From Podocnemis expansa (Eukaryota > Chordata > Testudines > Podocnemididae), in NCBI GenBank assembly GCA_007922195.1, contig ML682001.1, positions 316,084-380,083 on the forward strand: a DNA stretch of 64,000 bases, in the 5' to 3' direction. A program made the translations under genes and the position numbers. The stretch's first letter is position 1, and each line of letters begins with the position of its first letter. Positions 36,441 through 48,235 of the stretch are shown in pieces. The notes beneath the pieces are model-generated. The model ran no database searches. It had not been told where the DNA came from and was given only the letters and a program-made list of their open reading frames with translations.

Positions 36441-37063
36441 TGCAAAGTGTCACCTGCTTTTACAATTCTGACTCACTTCCATTTGTATCTGGTTACATTA
36501 CTTTACAAAACTGTGTTTACACTGACTTCCTTGGTAAATTAACCCTGAAAAATTTTCAAAACACCATAGAAAAGAGAAAACCAAGAAAAGAAAGACAGCA
36601 TTAGATTCAGTAGGAAAAAAGAGGGCAAAGAATGGAACCCTGAATTGCCCTAAAAGTGATCTCTGCAAAAAGCCTTTGATGAATAACTCACCTTTTGCAG
36701 ATGAAAAATTCACTTTGCTCTTTGAGGAACTGGATATCCCATGGAAAAGTGAGAGTGCCATTGCTCAGGAATAAATGAGAGCCTGAGAAAATGAGGCACT
36801 TGATAGATTGTCCAGTAACTTTTCTTAGCCAAAGTCAACCAGTTCCAGGCTTCTTCTGAGGACAGAAAAACACAAAGTTTATGAGTCATGGCCATGTGGC
36901 TGGTTGGGTTTTGTTTTGTAATTGGAGATGAACTCATGAAGGAATGTGGGAGGCTTTTCCTCCAAGTAATATGATTTCCCAGCTACTCCCAAAGACCTGG
37001 CAGAACCAGGAACGTAAAACTCCTGCTGCTTTCTTCCACTTTATGATTTGTGACCCTCAACAG
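36441..37063. other. No gene recognised
   Basis: AT-rich sequence; no coding exon or identifiable repeat. Confidence 0.4.
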
Positions 37064-37256
37064 CAGGGCCAGCTCAAGGGGTAGTGGCGTTCCTAGCTAA
37101 CTTTTCCTTTTGTGCCCCTAAGCACCGACTCTGCGCCTGCAGAGGCATGAGGGGTGGGGTTGGTCTGGTGGTCATGTGCCAGCAGCTGTGCCAGCACCCC
37201 TAAGCTTCAGCGCCCCAAGCCAGTACCACACTGGCTCATCGCTTAAGCCAGCCCTG
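37064..37256. mobile_element. hAT element (CAGGGCCAGCTC subfamily)
   Basis: The ends CAGGGCCAGCTCAAGG and CTTAAGCCAGCCCTG are inverted repeats with a perfect 8-bp duplication CTCAACAG (37056-37063 and 37257-37264). The terminus at about 11236 is related. Confidence 0.95.
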
Positions 37257-37438
37257 CTCAACAGAGAAGTTGGTTACTATCTCAGTTTCTGGACCAGCCA
37301 GCCCTTCATAGCAAGGGGATTATATGAAACCATTGCTAATGCTGTTTGAAGTTACAGGTACATGCTAATAGGTATATGGATGTCCCCCATTTTACAATGT
37401 TAACACGCTGCCATTAATGCAATATTTGAACTCATCAA

Positions 37439-37980
37439 CAGCTATGTCCATACTGCAAGCCATGTTTTGAAAAAAGTTTTTCTGACAAACTTATTTTGAC
37501 AAAAAAATTGAGATAAATATTTCAAAATAAACTTATTTCGAAAAATGCTATTTCAAGAGAGGAGTCCTCCCGGATTCTCTGTCTCAGAATAAAGCAGCAG
37601 TTTCTTATTCTTTTTTTTTTTTCTGAAAAGAGAGTCCATACTGGACTCTTTTTTGAAAAAAAGAAAGCCAAGGTAAAAGATAGGCAGGCTTTTTCAAAAA
37701 AAGCCATTGCTGCGTCTGACAGTGGCTTTTTTCAGAAAAGTTATTTTGAAAAAGTCCTTTTTTCTGACAGGCAGCCAGGTGTAACCAGGCCGAAAAAGTG
37801 CTCCAATATTTTGAAATATCAGGGCACTTTCTGTTTTGAAAAGAAGCGCTATTTTGGGGGGGTGGGGGGACCCAAACAGCTTTAGCTTTTCAAAAAAGCA
37901 AAAATGGCTTTCCAGCCACACAAAAGGTTTCTTAGGATATGGCTCCTTACCTCGAAAAACCATTGCAGTGTAGATGTGCC
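37439..37980. mobile_element. TIR element, GGCTATGT family, interior of TTTTCGAAAA-type palindromes
   Basis: The left end CAGCTATGTCCATACTG and right end CAGTGTAGATGTGCC are inverted repeats. CATCAA lies immediately outside both ends (37433-37438 and 37981-37986). The interior is built of T-run/A-run inverted motifs (TTTTTTGAAAAA, TTTTGAAAAGTT) making many overlapping hairpins. Confidence 0.8.
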
Positions 37981-37986
37981 CATCAA

Positions 37987-39452
37987 GTTTTATAGTGAAT
38001 TATACAAGATTATTAGAATATATATGGTGTATTTGCTGCATAAATGTTACTTCTTTGCTTTTTGTGTATTGCTGTCTTAAATCTATAAGGACTACTGCAT
38101 ACAAAATTTTGGGCCTGATTCACTGTTGCCCTGCACCTTGTGCAGTCATGTGTTACAATGCAAAGTGATCCTGCCGCCAAGTCAGAATGGTATCATTTTG
38201 CAGCCGCTGTGCACTGATGCAAATAATTGCACACAAGGTCAAATCAAATGATGACTCAGTGCTATGGACCAGATCCTTGGTTAATGTCAATTTAAGTCAA
38301 TGGAGCTATGCTGAGGATTTTCACTATTAGTATTTAGTGCAGAGAAGACTGTCTGGCGTGAGGGGGTGGGGGTGAGCACATACTGTGTACTGTCTTATGC
38401 AGGATTTACTTTTTTCTTCTTGTTGTGTTTTTCTATTAAATCTAAAAGTCAGACAGATGGAAAATATCTGAGTGGTTGCTCTTTGTATGTGAAAAACATA
38501 ATATTTTGATTGGTGAGGACTAACCTGGAATAATATTCATGAATTACCTGATAATGTGAGTTTATTTGAAAATTAATATAATTTAAGCAGCGCACAGAGA
38601 TTGACATTACAGATTAGTCTGTGTTTAATGTAACACATTTTATTTGCTTATGCTGTTTTCTCTGGAGTGTGTGATGTAGAGATTACTACAAAGGACTGAC
38701 AGGTAGGTGGGGCCTGGTTTCTAATGTTTGTTGATTCACTGAACTACTCTGTGACCCTGGGCAAGAAATTTGATTTTATTGTGCTTCAGTCAAACCTAAC
38801 TATAAAACATTGTCTTCTAAACACAGTGCTGCTCCTTAAGAGTTTTTGGGACACTAAAACAAAACACAGAAGATGGCTTCCATAACTTAAAAACAATAAT
38901 TTGTGGTTAACCTTTGCTATGATTGTGGTTTATATTTAAATCAGGATGTGGAGCTTGTATCCATGAATAGGCAACAGAGATATTTGAAGCATCCAGAAAT
39001 TACTATATGGGTGAAGAAGAGTTGTCACACAGTGAATGCACACCTTGATCTTTTTTGTGTTTATCCAAATCTCTCACTGAGACAGTGCAACTGTTCACTG
39101 CCCTATACAACAAACTGGTACTTTCACACTTCAGCCCACATTTCCTTATAGCACTGTAGGAAACCCACAATCAGTACAAAGATGGAACGGTGTCATGCAG
39201 CATAAAAGCAGCTATATATAAAACCATCAACTTCTCATCAGCGGCCTAAGCCTGTGTTGAACTGATAGAACTGGAAGAACAAGTGTCACGTTGAGCAGGT
39301 CAGATTTGAGGAATGCATCATATGTCCCAAGCAAACAAAATGTTAATATTGACCCTGTACCTATTCTATAGGAACGCAGCCTTTCTGCAGCTCTTAGTTA
39401 TGTCTAACTGTCTTTCCTAAGATAGATGTCTGTAACATTCTGATCCAAAGGG
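37987..39452. other. No gene recognised; MIR-like trace at about 38680-38800
   Basis: AT-rich sequence. GAACTACTCTGTGACCCTGGGCAAGAAATTTGA (about 38742-38773) is a MIR core. Around 38270-38310 the phrase CCTTGGTTAATGTCAATTTAAGTCAATGGAGC resembles an old dispersed repeat. Confidence 0.5.
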
Positions 39453-39606
39453 GCAGCTGTGTTAGTCTAGTTGAGCAAAACAAACAAGGATTCTTTTGGC
39501 ACTTTAAAAAAATTAACAAATTTATAAATAATTATATAATTTATTAACAACTATAAACAATAATTTATAATAATTTGTTAGTCTTTAAAAGTGCCGTAAG
39601 ACTCCT
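39453..39606. mobile_element. Foldback SINE-like element, copy 5
   Basis: The left end CCAAAGGGGCAGCTGTG and the arm are present, followed by AT-rich degraded sequence and an inverted arm ending AAGTGCCGTAAGACTCCTTG. It directly abuts the TIR element at 39608. Confidence 0.75.
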
Positions 39607-39607
39607 T

Positions 39608-40295
39608 GACTATGTCTACACTGGGAAAAGTTAGTTCAAATTTATTAATTCTAACTAATAAGTTTGAGTTTAGTTCAAACTAAACTCTAACAACGTGGAC
39701 TAATTTGAACTAAAGTTAGTTCGAATTAGTCCACTTCGTTAATTTGAACTAATTGCTCTTAGTTCGAACTTAGTAAGCTTGAAATAACGGTTAATCCTTG
39801 TCTACTTTGTTCTTGGTTCAAACTAACGACCAAACTAAGAGCTTAGTTTGAACTAAAAAGCAGGTCTTACTAGTTCAAAAGCCCTAGTCAACACTTAGGG
39901 CTTTTCTCAGCAGCAGCTGATTGGCTTTTGCGCAAGGCACATAAAATATCTTGCATAAATTCCGGTGACTTCCTAAGCCACTGGTATACACTGGTGAAAG
40001 CTGACTGCAAATCCTTTGTGGTTGGCTTTCCCCTACGTCTCCTGGGAGCCAGGACTTCTCATGCCGGCTTTCAGAAGTGCAGCAGTGAGTTCAGACTCGC
40101 AGCTAAGTGCTCCTGGTACGCTGGGCTGACAGTGGTGATATTGCCACCAGCAGTGTAGACATAGCCTAAGCTTTCATTAGTTCGAATTAAGGAATTCCTT
40201 AGTTTGAAATAATGAAAGCGTAATGTAGACAGGTACTAAGTTAGTTTGAATTAAGCCTCGTTAATTCAAACTAAATTGCAAGTGTAGATGTACCC
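39608..40295. mobile_element. TIR element, GGCTATGT family, interior of TTAGTTCGAACTAA palindromes, with nested relative
   Basis: The left end GACTATGTCTACACTGG and right end AGTGTAGATGTACCC are inverted repeats. The interior repeats TTAGTTCGAACTAA-like motifs throughout. The sequence corresponds segment by segment with 52679-53094, except for an extra block at 39880-40168, which is a nested insertion. Confidence 0.85.
39880..40168. mobile_element. Nested element of the same TIR family
   Basis: Relative to the sister copy at 52679-53094 this is an insertion. It begins AGCCCTAGTCAACACTT and ends CAGTGTAGACATAGCCT, imperfect inverted ends of the same family. Its GC-richer interior lacks the palindromic filler. 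Confidence 0.7.
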
Positions 40296-40631
40296 TTTGT
40301 CTGTAATATTCAGAATACTCATACGGTCTAAATCTCTGCAAGGACAGGACAATTAAACAGTAGTTCATCCCTCCAGAGGGAGAGATTGTAATAAAACACA
40401 GCTCTTCCCCTCCAGACTCTAAATTGATAGATACTGTTCAGTGTCTTTGGGTTTCTGGTTGCCTGTTTGTTATAAGCATAGATAAACTGGTGAAACTAAA
40501 GACTGTATTGATGCTGATGCTCCATGGGAGTAATGTCACAGTATCTCCTACAATTCATTTGATTTAACAAAGAGTCACTGATTATACAGTTGGCCCAAGA
40601 GCATCTTTGCCTGGCTGACTGCATTTCACCA

Positions 40632-41940
40632 TAAGAGCGGCCATATTGAGAGAACATTTGTCCACCTAGCCCAGGGTTTTGTCTTCCAATGGTAGCCAAT
40701 GCCAAGTGCTTCAGAGAGACTGAACAGAACAGAGACAGATCCATCCCCTAGTGTCCAGTCCTAATATCTAGCAATCAGAATCTTAGGGACACCCAGAGCA
40801 CAGGGTTATGTCCCTGACCATATTGGCTAATAGCCATTGATGGATCTATACTCCATGAACTTCTCTTTTTTTCACCCAATTATACTTTTGGCCTTCAGAG
40901 CATCGCCCATCAATGAGTTCCACAGATTGACTGTGCCTTATATGAAGAAGTACTTACTTATGCTTATTTAAAACCTTCTGCCTATTAATTTCAACAGGTG
41001 AACCCCAGTTCATGTATGATTTGAAGCCATCCTCCAGTTATTTGGTACAGAGGCTGATTTAAGCAAGAGATCACACATTTAGTTGTTCTGCAATTTTGTA
41101 TTTGAATTCTTTCAGAATTCTTGGGTGAATACCATCTGGTCCTGGTGACTTACTACACTTGGATTTATCAATTTGTTCCAGAATCTCCTCTATCAATACA
41201 TCAGTTTGGGACAGTCATCTAAAAAGAATAATTTAGAATTTGGAATCTTCTTCACATCCTCTGCAGCAAAGACTGATGCAAAGAATTAATTTAGCTTCTC
41301 CACATTAGCTTTGTCTTGCTGGAATGTTCCTTTAGCACCTCAATCATTCAGTAGCTCCACTATATTTTTGGCAAATTTTCTGTTTCTAACGTATCTTAAA
41401 ATATTTTTGCTGTTAATTTTGGGGTCTTTTTTTGTTAGTTGCTCTTCAAATTCTTTTTTGGCCTGGCTAATTATACTTCTACCCCAACTCACCAGAGTTT
41501 GTGCTCCTTTCTATTTTCCTCAGTAGTATTTAATTTGCACTTTTTAAGGGATGGCTTTTTGTCTCTTACGGCCTCTTTTATTCTGTTGTTTAGCCATGGT
41601 GGGATTTCTTTGGTACTCTTACTATTTTTTATTTGGGATATACATTTAATTTGAGCCCTCATGTTTTGAAAAAGTAGCTTGCAGGCATTTCACTCTTGTG
41701 ACTTACACTTTCCTGCTTTTATTTTCCTCCTATTCTGTAAGTTCTGCATTGTTAGTGTCTGACGAAGTGGGACTTTTTTCCCATGAAAACTCATGCAATA
41801 AATAAATGTGTTAGTCTTTAAAAGTGCCACCAGTTTCCTTGTTTGTTTTACTCTTGTGATGGTTCCTTTTAATTCCAATTTAATTAGCTTTCTCCAGTTT
41901 ATTTTCATTTTCAGAAAGGTTCTGAATTATCCATAGCTTC
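40632..41940 (-). mobile_element. CR1-like LINE, minus strand, interrupted
   Basis: The 3' portion GAGCGGCCATATTGAG...CTAGCCCAGGGTTTTGTCTTCC is the same subfamily as 46979-48035. Coding remnants run through GAATACCATCTGGTCCTGGTGACTTA (about 41126) and TAGCCATGGTGGGATTTCTTTGG (about 41591). A foldback element interrupts it at 41702-41849, after which the LINE resumes to about 41940. Confidence 0.75.
41702..41849. mobile_element. Foldback SINE-like element, copy 6 (truncated)
   Basis: It carries CCTCCTATTCTGTAAGTTC, GTGGGACTTTTTTCCC and the inverted arm CCACCAGTTTCCTTGTTTG. A perfect 10-bp duplication ACTCTTGTGA flanks it (41692-41701 and 41850-41859), within CR1. Confidence 0.85.
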
Positions 41941-42419
41941 GCACAGAGTCACTTGCAACTGCTCTTCCTCAAATTCAGACCATCATCCTCTGCACAAGTT
42001 CCTATGGTGCTTCAATGGAGGAGCCAGTTCCTAAAGTATTTTTATAGAAGTCAGGATGCACATTATTATATACCATATATACAATATCATGAATTAACTA
42101 GGTGCGTTTCAAACTGAGATATACAATGCAGTGATAATTGAGTTGGTCCCAATATATTAGACAAATGGGTGGTGAGGTAATACCTTCTTGGACCTACTTT
42201 TGTGAGGGAGGGAGACAAGCTGTTGGCCACACAGAGCAATTCTTCAGGTCTGGGAAAACTACTCCTGAGTCACAGCAAAATGCAAGGTGGAATGGATTGT
42301 TTCTCATAAGAAGTTAGTAAACATTTTAAAGTCTGAGACTGGCCTGTTAACATCTCTGCAGTCAAGGGACAAAAAGAGGAGGTTAGTGGGTTACAGATTT
42401 TTGTAATAAGTCATAAATC

Positions 42420-42598
42420 CAGAGCTGTAATGTGCTGTTTTGCCGCCCAGGGCACGTTCCAATCGGAACGCGCCCCTTGCCATTAGCAGCGCTTTGGGCC
42501 AGTGCCGCGAAATGTGCCTTTTAAATGAGCGGCTCTATTGAGCCACTCTGGCGCGCCTGGGGCAAAGCCCCATTGGCCCTGCCATAGTTACGGCCCTG
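42420..42598. mobile_element. hAT element (CAGAGCTGTAA subfamily)
   Basis: The ends CAGAGCTGTAATG and AGTTACGGCCCTG are inverted repeats with a perfect 8-bp duplication CATAAATC (42412-42419 and 42599-42606). The interior (GCGCCCCTTGCCATTAGCAG) is the reverse complement of the copy at 53526-53671. Confidence 0.95.
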
Positions 42599-42794
42599 CA
42601 TAAATCCATGCATCTGGTCAAGCCAAGATTTTGAGAGTCTAGCAAAGAAATGAATTTAAGGTTCCAGGCTCATCTTCTGAAAGTATTTGGGTAGATTTCC
42701 TTTGAGGATACAGACCGATAAGTCTCAATTAGAGTGAACACTTTGTGAAATGTGTTCACCTACTGGTGATAGGGGACATAGACAATGGGTATAA

Positions 42795-43126
42795 TAGCTT
42801 GCGGAGGCCCAGTACACATTTCTGCAAGCTCCTGCTCCATCTCTCCACCCTCCCATGCTCCACTCCAAACTCTGCTCCCACTTGGCCCCCTCCCCTGAGG
42901 ATCCCCCACCCACCACTCATGCCTTTTCACCCTTTCCCTGGGAGGCATGAGCGGCAGGCAGAAGAGGATGAAAAGGTGCAAGTGGTGTGGGGGGAAGTCT
43001 TGCAGGAGGGGGATGAGAGAGAACAGGGTCTGGGGGCAGAGTGGAAGTGATATGTTGGGGGCGGAGCAGGGGTGGGGTTTGTTCCAAGCACCAGTGCTTC
43101 CTTGCCACAGCCTCCTCAAAGGCACG
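42795..43126. mobile_element. GC-rich insertion, probably a DNA element
   Basis: The left GCTTGCGGAGGCCCAG and right CACAGCCTCCTCAAAGG share an inverted GGAGGC core. The GC-rich interior interrupts the longer repeat at 42119-43395. Boundaries are approximate. Confidence 0.4.
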
Positions 43127-43874
43127 AATCACATACCACCTGTGAAAGAGTGTTTTTGTCTTTTACCATTTCCTGTGTAAGTTCGTTCAAGAATTTAGTG
43201 ATTGTTTAGTTTCACCCATCAAGTTGTTATTGGGGCATTTAGTGCACTGAATGAAATACACCACATACTGTGATAGACATGTTTAGGATCCGTGCATCTT
43301 TAAAAATGTGATGTGGGAAGGGTACGTGTTGATCACTGCAGCAGTGGAGATATGTCTACATGTTTTGCATCAGTAATTATCACCTTCCGTACCACGCTGG
43401 AACCTATATGGTGTATCATCAAACAACTATGAGCTATACTCATTGGGGATTGGGGTCCTCATCCTGAAAGGAGTCTTTCCACTTCTGATCTTCAAAGAAC
43501 CCCTGAACCTCTCCAAGCCCATCATAAGTAGCAAGCTCCCCACAACTCAGGATATACTAACTCTAAGTGGCAACAAGACCTTGCCAGAACAGCTTTTCAG
43601 TTATGAATTTAAAAAAATATACCCTTCTCCCTTGGAGGTTGTGCCAAAGCTGATCAATAAGAAGAGTTCTCTTTTTACAGGCGTGGTAAATTCTTCTCCT
43701 CCATGGTCAATCCAGACTAAAGAACAGAAATCTGGGGATCAGCTCATGAAAGACTTCCAGATGCAGAAATGTCATTGAAGCCAGTGGGAGCTCAAGAAGC
43801 TAAAGACTTGCAGGACACCCCAAGCTTTGCTTAGAACATTCACCATGATAAGTAGAATTTCATTTGGTTCCAGC

Positions 43875-44320
43875 GGAGTTCATAGGTGCCAAGGCCAGAA
43901 GGACCACTGTGATCATCTAGTTTGACCTCTTGTATAACAGAGGCCAGAAAACATCCACAAAATAATTCCTAGAACTTTTCTTTCAGAAATTGTCCATGAT
44001 GGAGGATCCACCATGACCCTTGGTAAATTGTTCGAATGGTCAATTATGCTCACTATTAAAAGTTTACACCTTATTTCCGGTCTCAATTTGTCCAGCTTAA
44101 ACTTTCAGCAATAGGATCATGTTATAACTTTCTCTGCTAGACTGAAGATCCCATTATTAAAAAAAAATGTTTCCCGAACAGGTACTTATAGACTTAGGCA
44201 GGTCATTTACAGATGGATGCAAGTCACCCCTTAACCATCTCTTTGTTAAACTAAATAGATTGAACCCCTTGAGTCCATCACTATAAGAAATGTTTTCTAA
44301 GATCTGGAGATGCAAGTATG
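43875..44320 (-). mobile_element. CR1 LINE 3' fragment, minus strand
   Basis: AAGGCCAGAAGGACCACTGTGATCATCTAGTTTGACC is the complement of the CR1 3' end, followed by C-terminal coding remnants (TCCAGCTTAAACTTTCAGC, AAATAGATTGAACCCC). Confidence 0.8.
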
Positions 44321-44373
44321 CTCCAGACAACATATTTTGCTGCAGAGAAAGTGAGACTACTATATAAACACAA

Positions 44374-44467
44374 GTTCTAAAGGGGCAGCCGTGTTAGTCT
44401 AGCTCAGCAAAACAAGCAAATAAATGAATTTGTTAGTCTTTAAGCGCCACACGACTCCTTGCTTGTT
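44374..44467 (+). mobile_element. Foldback SINE-like element, copy 7 (compact, intact ends)
   Basis: It begins TTCTAAAGGGGCAGCCGTG and ends GCGCCACACGACTCCTTGCTTGT. It is flanked by a perfect 12-bp duplication TATATAAACACA (44361-44372 and 44468-44479). At about 94 bp this is the shortest copy and defines the minimal arrangement of the family. Confidence 0.9.
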
Positions 44468-44479
44468 TATATAAACACA

Positions 44480-45508
44480 GGCTCCTTCATACAGACCCAA
44501 CAAAATGGTTTCTATCTGGCTGCTTTCATTTTGTCCCCGCCCAGGGCTATTTTTTTTGGCAATCTTACACAGTTAGAAAAGCAAGCTAGTCTTAATACAC
44601 AAGTGTATATTTTTGTGATCAAGGTGAAGGAAGGAAGCAGTGGTTTTTCGTATTAGTTGTAACCCTCGCTACTGCTGTGCAAAAGCCTGTCTCATAACAG
44701 AAGAGAAGTTACAGTACTGAGCAGCATACCAGTCAGCCTGGACTAGCATGGGAGGATGAAAAAACCTGCTCTAAATTCAATTTTAAAAAGCTATGGACTA
44801 CAAATTTCCTGCAATCCTAGGACACAATATGGGGAAAACTTCAGAGAACATCTGACAAGTCCTGTGTTAAAACACTTAATTGTCCAAAGCAATCATGAGA
44901 AAAGCTGAAGCAAAATAGATACATAAAATAAACTTCACATTTCTTTAAAAAAATTCATCTCTATCTCTAGAAGCTTTTATAAATGTGTATATCTATACAG
45001 AGCCACAGATAAAAATATTTTCCATAAGGATAGCTCCCCACATGTTTATATTTTATAGTGCACACAAGTATGGCAGGCACTTCACAGGCAATCCTGAGAA
45101 GGCAAGCCCCAAACCTCCAATTAGGTCTGCTGAAAAAGCCCTGTCCTAGTGCAGAGCTTCATTTATTTCTTTGGGGCTCTGGATGGATGCAAAGGCCGGC
45201 CAAGTTGGATCCATCTGCAGCTTTGGGACCCAAACATTGAACATCATTGATGAGAATGCTTATTCCAGATGTCAGAGAGGTGAGCAGATAGGCAGGGAAG
45301 GATGCCTAGCGCAGATATATGATTACATGGTTGCTGAATGTAGTGTATGTCTAGGCAGTACATTCTTTTTCATTTTAAATTGTTAAAGAGTGGATATGTA
45401 ATTTTTTTGTAGGCAAAGTGGCAGAACTGAGGCTGTAGGTGTGGTCAGTAAATTTTGGAAGAGGGAGGTCCAAATGTAAGAGACAACAGGTAAGAAAGCA
45501 ATTTCCAA
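44480..45508. other. No gene recognised
   Basis: AT-rich sequence without recognisable exon or repeat ends. Confidence 0.4.
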
Positions 45509-45665
45509 AAGGGTAGCCGTATTAGTCTAGGTCAGCAAAACAAACAAGGAATCCTGTGGCACTTTTAAAGACTAAAAAATTTGTTTATTGCAGGAGCTTT
45601 CTTGGGAGAAAATCCCACTTCATCAGATGCTTTGGAGATGGGGAACTATGGGTCAGGAGACTAAA
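45509..45665 (+). mobile_element. Foldback SINE-like element, copy 8 (left arm and interior)
   Basis: TTCCAAAAGGGTAGCCGTA, ACAAGGAATCCTGTGGCACTT, GGAGAAAATCCCACTTCATCAGATGCTTTGGAG follow the family order. The right arm is missing. Confidence 0.75.
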
Positions 45666-45689
45666 GGGATTCTGGAACAGGCATCATTA

Positions 45690-46335
45690 GCAGAGTGGCA
45701 CAGGAGAGAGAGGAGGTGGAAGGAAATGCACACCGGGACCCCACCGGGCTTCGAAAGCAAGGACTAATGTTATGCCTGATACTCAGACAGACCAGTGAAG
45801 TGATTCAGAGGGGGGCGAGGGCGTGACATGGCTGAAATGAGAGCTGTCATTTTGGCAATAGTATTTTGGATACGGTGAAGAAGAGCAGGGCTCATATCAC
45901 TGAGATCAGAGATGAGACTACAGTAATCAAAGCAGCTCAGGGATAGTTGTGGGCATGGATCTGTGATTTGGCCATTGGGATAGACAGGAAAGGTGAGAAA
46001 TTCTTTTCTAATACAGGCACCTCCTTATGAAGTGGGCACCATCTCAATAGGTGATTGGAAAGAGTGGGGGCCAAGGATGACCCCAAAGCTGCAGGCTCAA
46101 GAGATAAGAAGAATGGACATGCTGCTGACGGCAATGGAAAATGGGAGCAACAAAGATTCAGTTTGGTTATAGTCAAAATTTCCCACAAAATTGCCTAGCA
46201 AAACAGCCATATTCATGTGACTGTTACATTCCACAACCCACCACTCCCCGAGAACCTGGGACTATAGATAAATCTTGTAATATTGTGGTAATGAAATGGA
46301 GAAACTATCCACCAGGACAGCAGAGGTTAAAGAGC
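45690..46335. other. Possible dispersed repeat of unresolved class
   Basis: Text such as GTCATTTTGGCAATAGTATTTTGGATACGGTGAAG and ATGAGACTACAGTAATCAAAGCAG reads like a known type of interspersed repeat, but termini were not found. No gene recognised. Confidence 0.3.
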
Positions 46336-46343
46336 CTTTGGAC

Positions 46344-46700
46344 CTACGTTCCCTCTAAGCTGTCTGCATGTGCGTGCACACACAGGTTGTGAAACCTGCG
46401 CACACAACAAAATAAAGTGCGCACAAAAAAATTCAACGGTGCTAATATTTTTATGCTACTTTAAGTAGGTAATTTCAAATAGCATGTTTCAAATAAGGTT
46501 TTGTAATTTATAAAATCATTTCCATCACCATATCAAAATAAAGTTTAGATATTAGTTGCATCATACACATTTACTTCATTGCACTCACAAGTTTGACCGC
46601 AATCACTGGTGTGCACACGGATTTGAACACTGGTTCAAAAAATTTGCACAGAAGAAATTTTTTGTGCACACAGCCTACGAAAAGTTAGAAGGAACATTGC
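46344..46700. mobile_element. hAT element (GTTCCCTCTAA family)
   Basis: The ends CTACGTTCCCTCTAAGC and AAGTTAGAAGGAACATTG are inverted repeats. The octamers CTTTGGAC (46336-46343) and CTTTGGAT (46701-46708) differ at one position. The interior has alternating CA/GT stretches shared with 54743 and 56121. Confidence 0.85.
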
Positions 46701-47087
46701 TTTGGATCCATCTATCCAGTGCCATGCATGGAGGGGGAGAAATGAAGAGAGCTGATTCAGTTAAGGGCTGACCAGTGAGGGGGCAGTTACTAGTTGCCTG
46801 CTTATCTGAGGGGTAGGGCCACTCCTCTGGCAACCAAGGCAGCCACCAGGGTGTAAGGACTGTCTCCCAGGAAAGAGAAACTGCAGACGAGTCCTAGGAG
46901 CCTGGGTGACCGAAGCACAGAGACAACTTGGGGTTCAGCCTCACCAAATTTACAGCTGCCTTGCTGAAAGGAGACTGGTTCATAAGAATGGCCATACTGG
47001 GTCCGACCAATAGTCCATTTAGCCCAGTATCTTGTCTTCTGACAGTGGCCAATGCCAGGTGCTTCAGAGGAAATGAGCAGGGAATCA

Positions 47088-47497
47088 TAGAATCATAGGA
47101 GGTTAGGGCTGGAAGTCATCTAGTCCAATCCCTTGCTCAAAGAAGGACGGACCCCAACTAAATCATCAGGCAGGGCTTTGCTAAGCTGCACCTCAAAAAC
47201 TGTTAAGGATGGAGATTCCACCTCCTCCATAAGTAACCCATTCCAGAGTTTCACCACCCTCCTAATGAAAAAGATTTTTGTAATATCCAACCTAGACTTC
47301 CCCCACTGCAACTTGAGACCACTGCTCCTACAACCACTGAAAACAGCCTAGCTCCATCCTCTTTGGAAATCCCCCTTCAGCACTTGAAGGCTGCTATCAA
47401 ATCCCCACTCCCTCTTCTCTTCTGTAGACCAAATAAGCCCATTTCCCTCAGACTCTCCTCATAAGTCATATGCCCCAGACCCCTAAGCACTTTTGTA
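47088..47497 (-). mobile_element. CR1 LINE inserted within another CR1-like LINE
   Basis: It starts with AATCATAGAATCATAGGAGG (complement of the CR1 tail repeat) and runs through the usual 3' coding remnants to CCCTAAGCACTTTTG. The host LINE flanks it on both sides, so this copy is younger. It is inserted in the same orientation. Confidence 0.85.
47120..47311 (-). pseudogene. CR1 ORF2 extreme C-terminal remnant
   Basis: The minus-strand frame reads FFIRRVVKLWNGLLMEEVE, corresponding to the CR1 C-terminal block with VVKLWN. A short decayed fragment of the insertion at 47088-47497. Confidence 0.7.
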
Positions 47498-48235
47498 ATG
47501 ATCAAGTGATCTATCTCATCACCCATTCCCAGATTCTGGCAAACAGCAATCCCTGCCTGTTATAGTCTTGGCCTTCAAAACATGCTCTGGCAAGGAGCTC
47601 GAGTATGCATTGTGTGAAGAAATACCTCTTTTTGTTTGTTTTAAACCTGCCTATTAATTTCATTTGGTGACTTCTAGTTCTTGTGTTAGGGGAAGGAATG
47701 AATAACATTCCTTATTTATGTTCTCTACGCTAGTCATGATTTTAGAGACCTCTGTCATATGCCCCTTACTGTCCAGTCCTATTCCAGATTCCCTTGTTTA
47801 TGCATCCAAGGACTGTATTAGCCTTTTTGGCAATAGTATGCACCACCAGTTCCTGTTCACCTGATTACTCACCACCCCCAACAAATCTTTTTCAGAGTCA
47901 CTACTTCCCAAGACAGAGTCCCCCATCTTGTAAGCATGACCAACATTATTTGTTCCTAGCTGTATATATTTACAGTCAGCCATATTACAATGCACTTTAT
48001 TTGAAAAAAACATAACCTCCCCCTTCTCAAATGTATTGTTAGCTGCCAGGTCTGATGGGGTTAATGTCTTTTCTTAAACAAGAAAAGCAATGCTGTGACT
48101 TAAGGGAAGTTGCCTAAGCATGAATTAACTACCAGGCCATCACTTGGGAGCATAATTACTGCAAACCTCTAACCAGACAAAGAAATGGGCAGAAGTCCCA
48201 TCCCCTGGGGAAAATGGCATACACTATTTTGACGG

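Larger units (their letters stand above)
42119..43395. mobile_element. Larger non-autonomous repeat (related foldback type), interrupted twice
   Basis: The phrases GAGTTGGTCCCAATATATTAGAC, ACAAGCTGTTGGCCACACAGAG, GGTTAGTGGGTTACAG, TTCACCTACTGGTGATAG and TTCACCCATCAAGTTGTTATTGGGGCATT follow the order of a long dispersed reptile repeat I recognise from memory without a firm class. It is interrupted by an hAT at 42420-42598 and a GC-rich block at 42795-43126. Confidence 0.5.
46979..48035 (-). mobile_element. CR1-like LINE, minus strand, split by a second CR1
   Basis: CATAAGAATGGCCATACTGGGTCCGACC...CCCAGTATCTTGTCTTCTGACAGTGGCC (46980-47050) is a hallmark CR1-family 3' segment. It resumes at about 47498 with AATGATCAAGTGATC and continues through CCCATTCCCAGATTCTGGC to about 48035. 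Confidence 0.8.
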
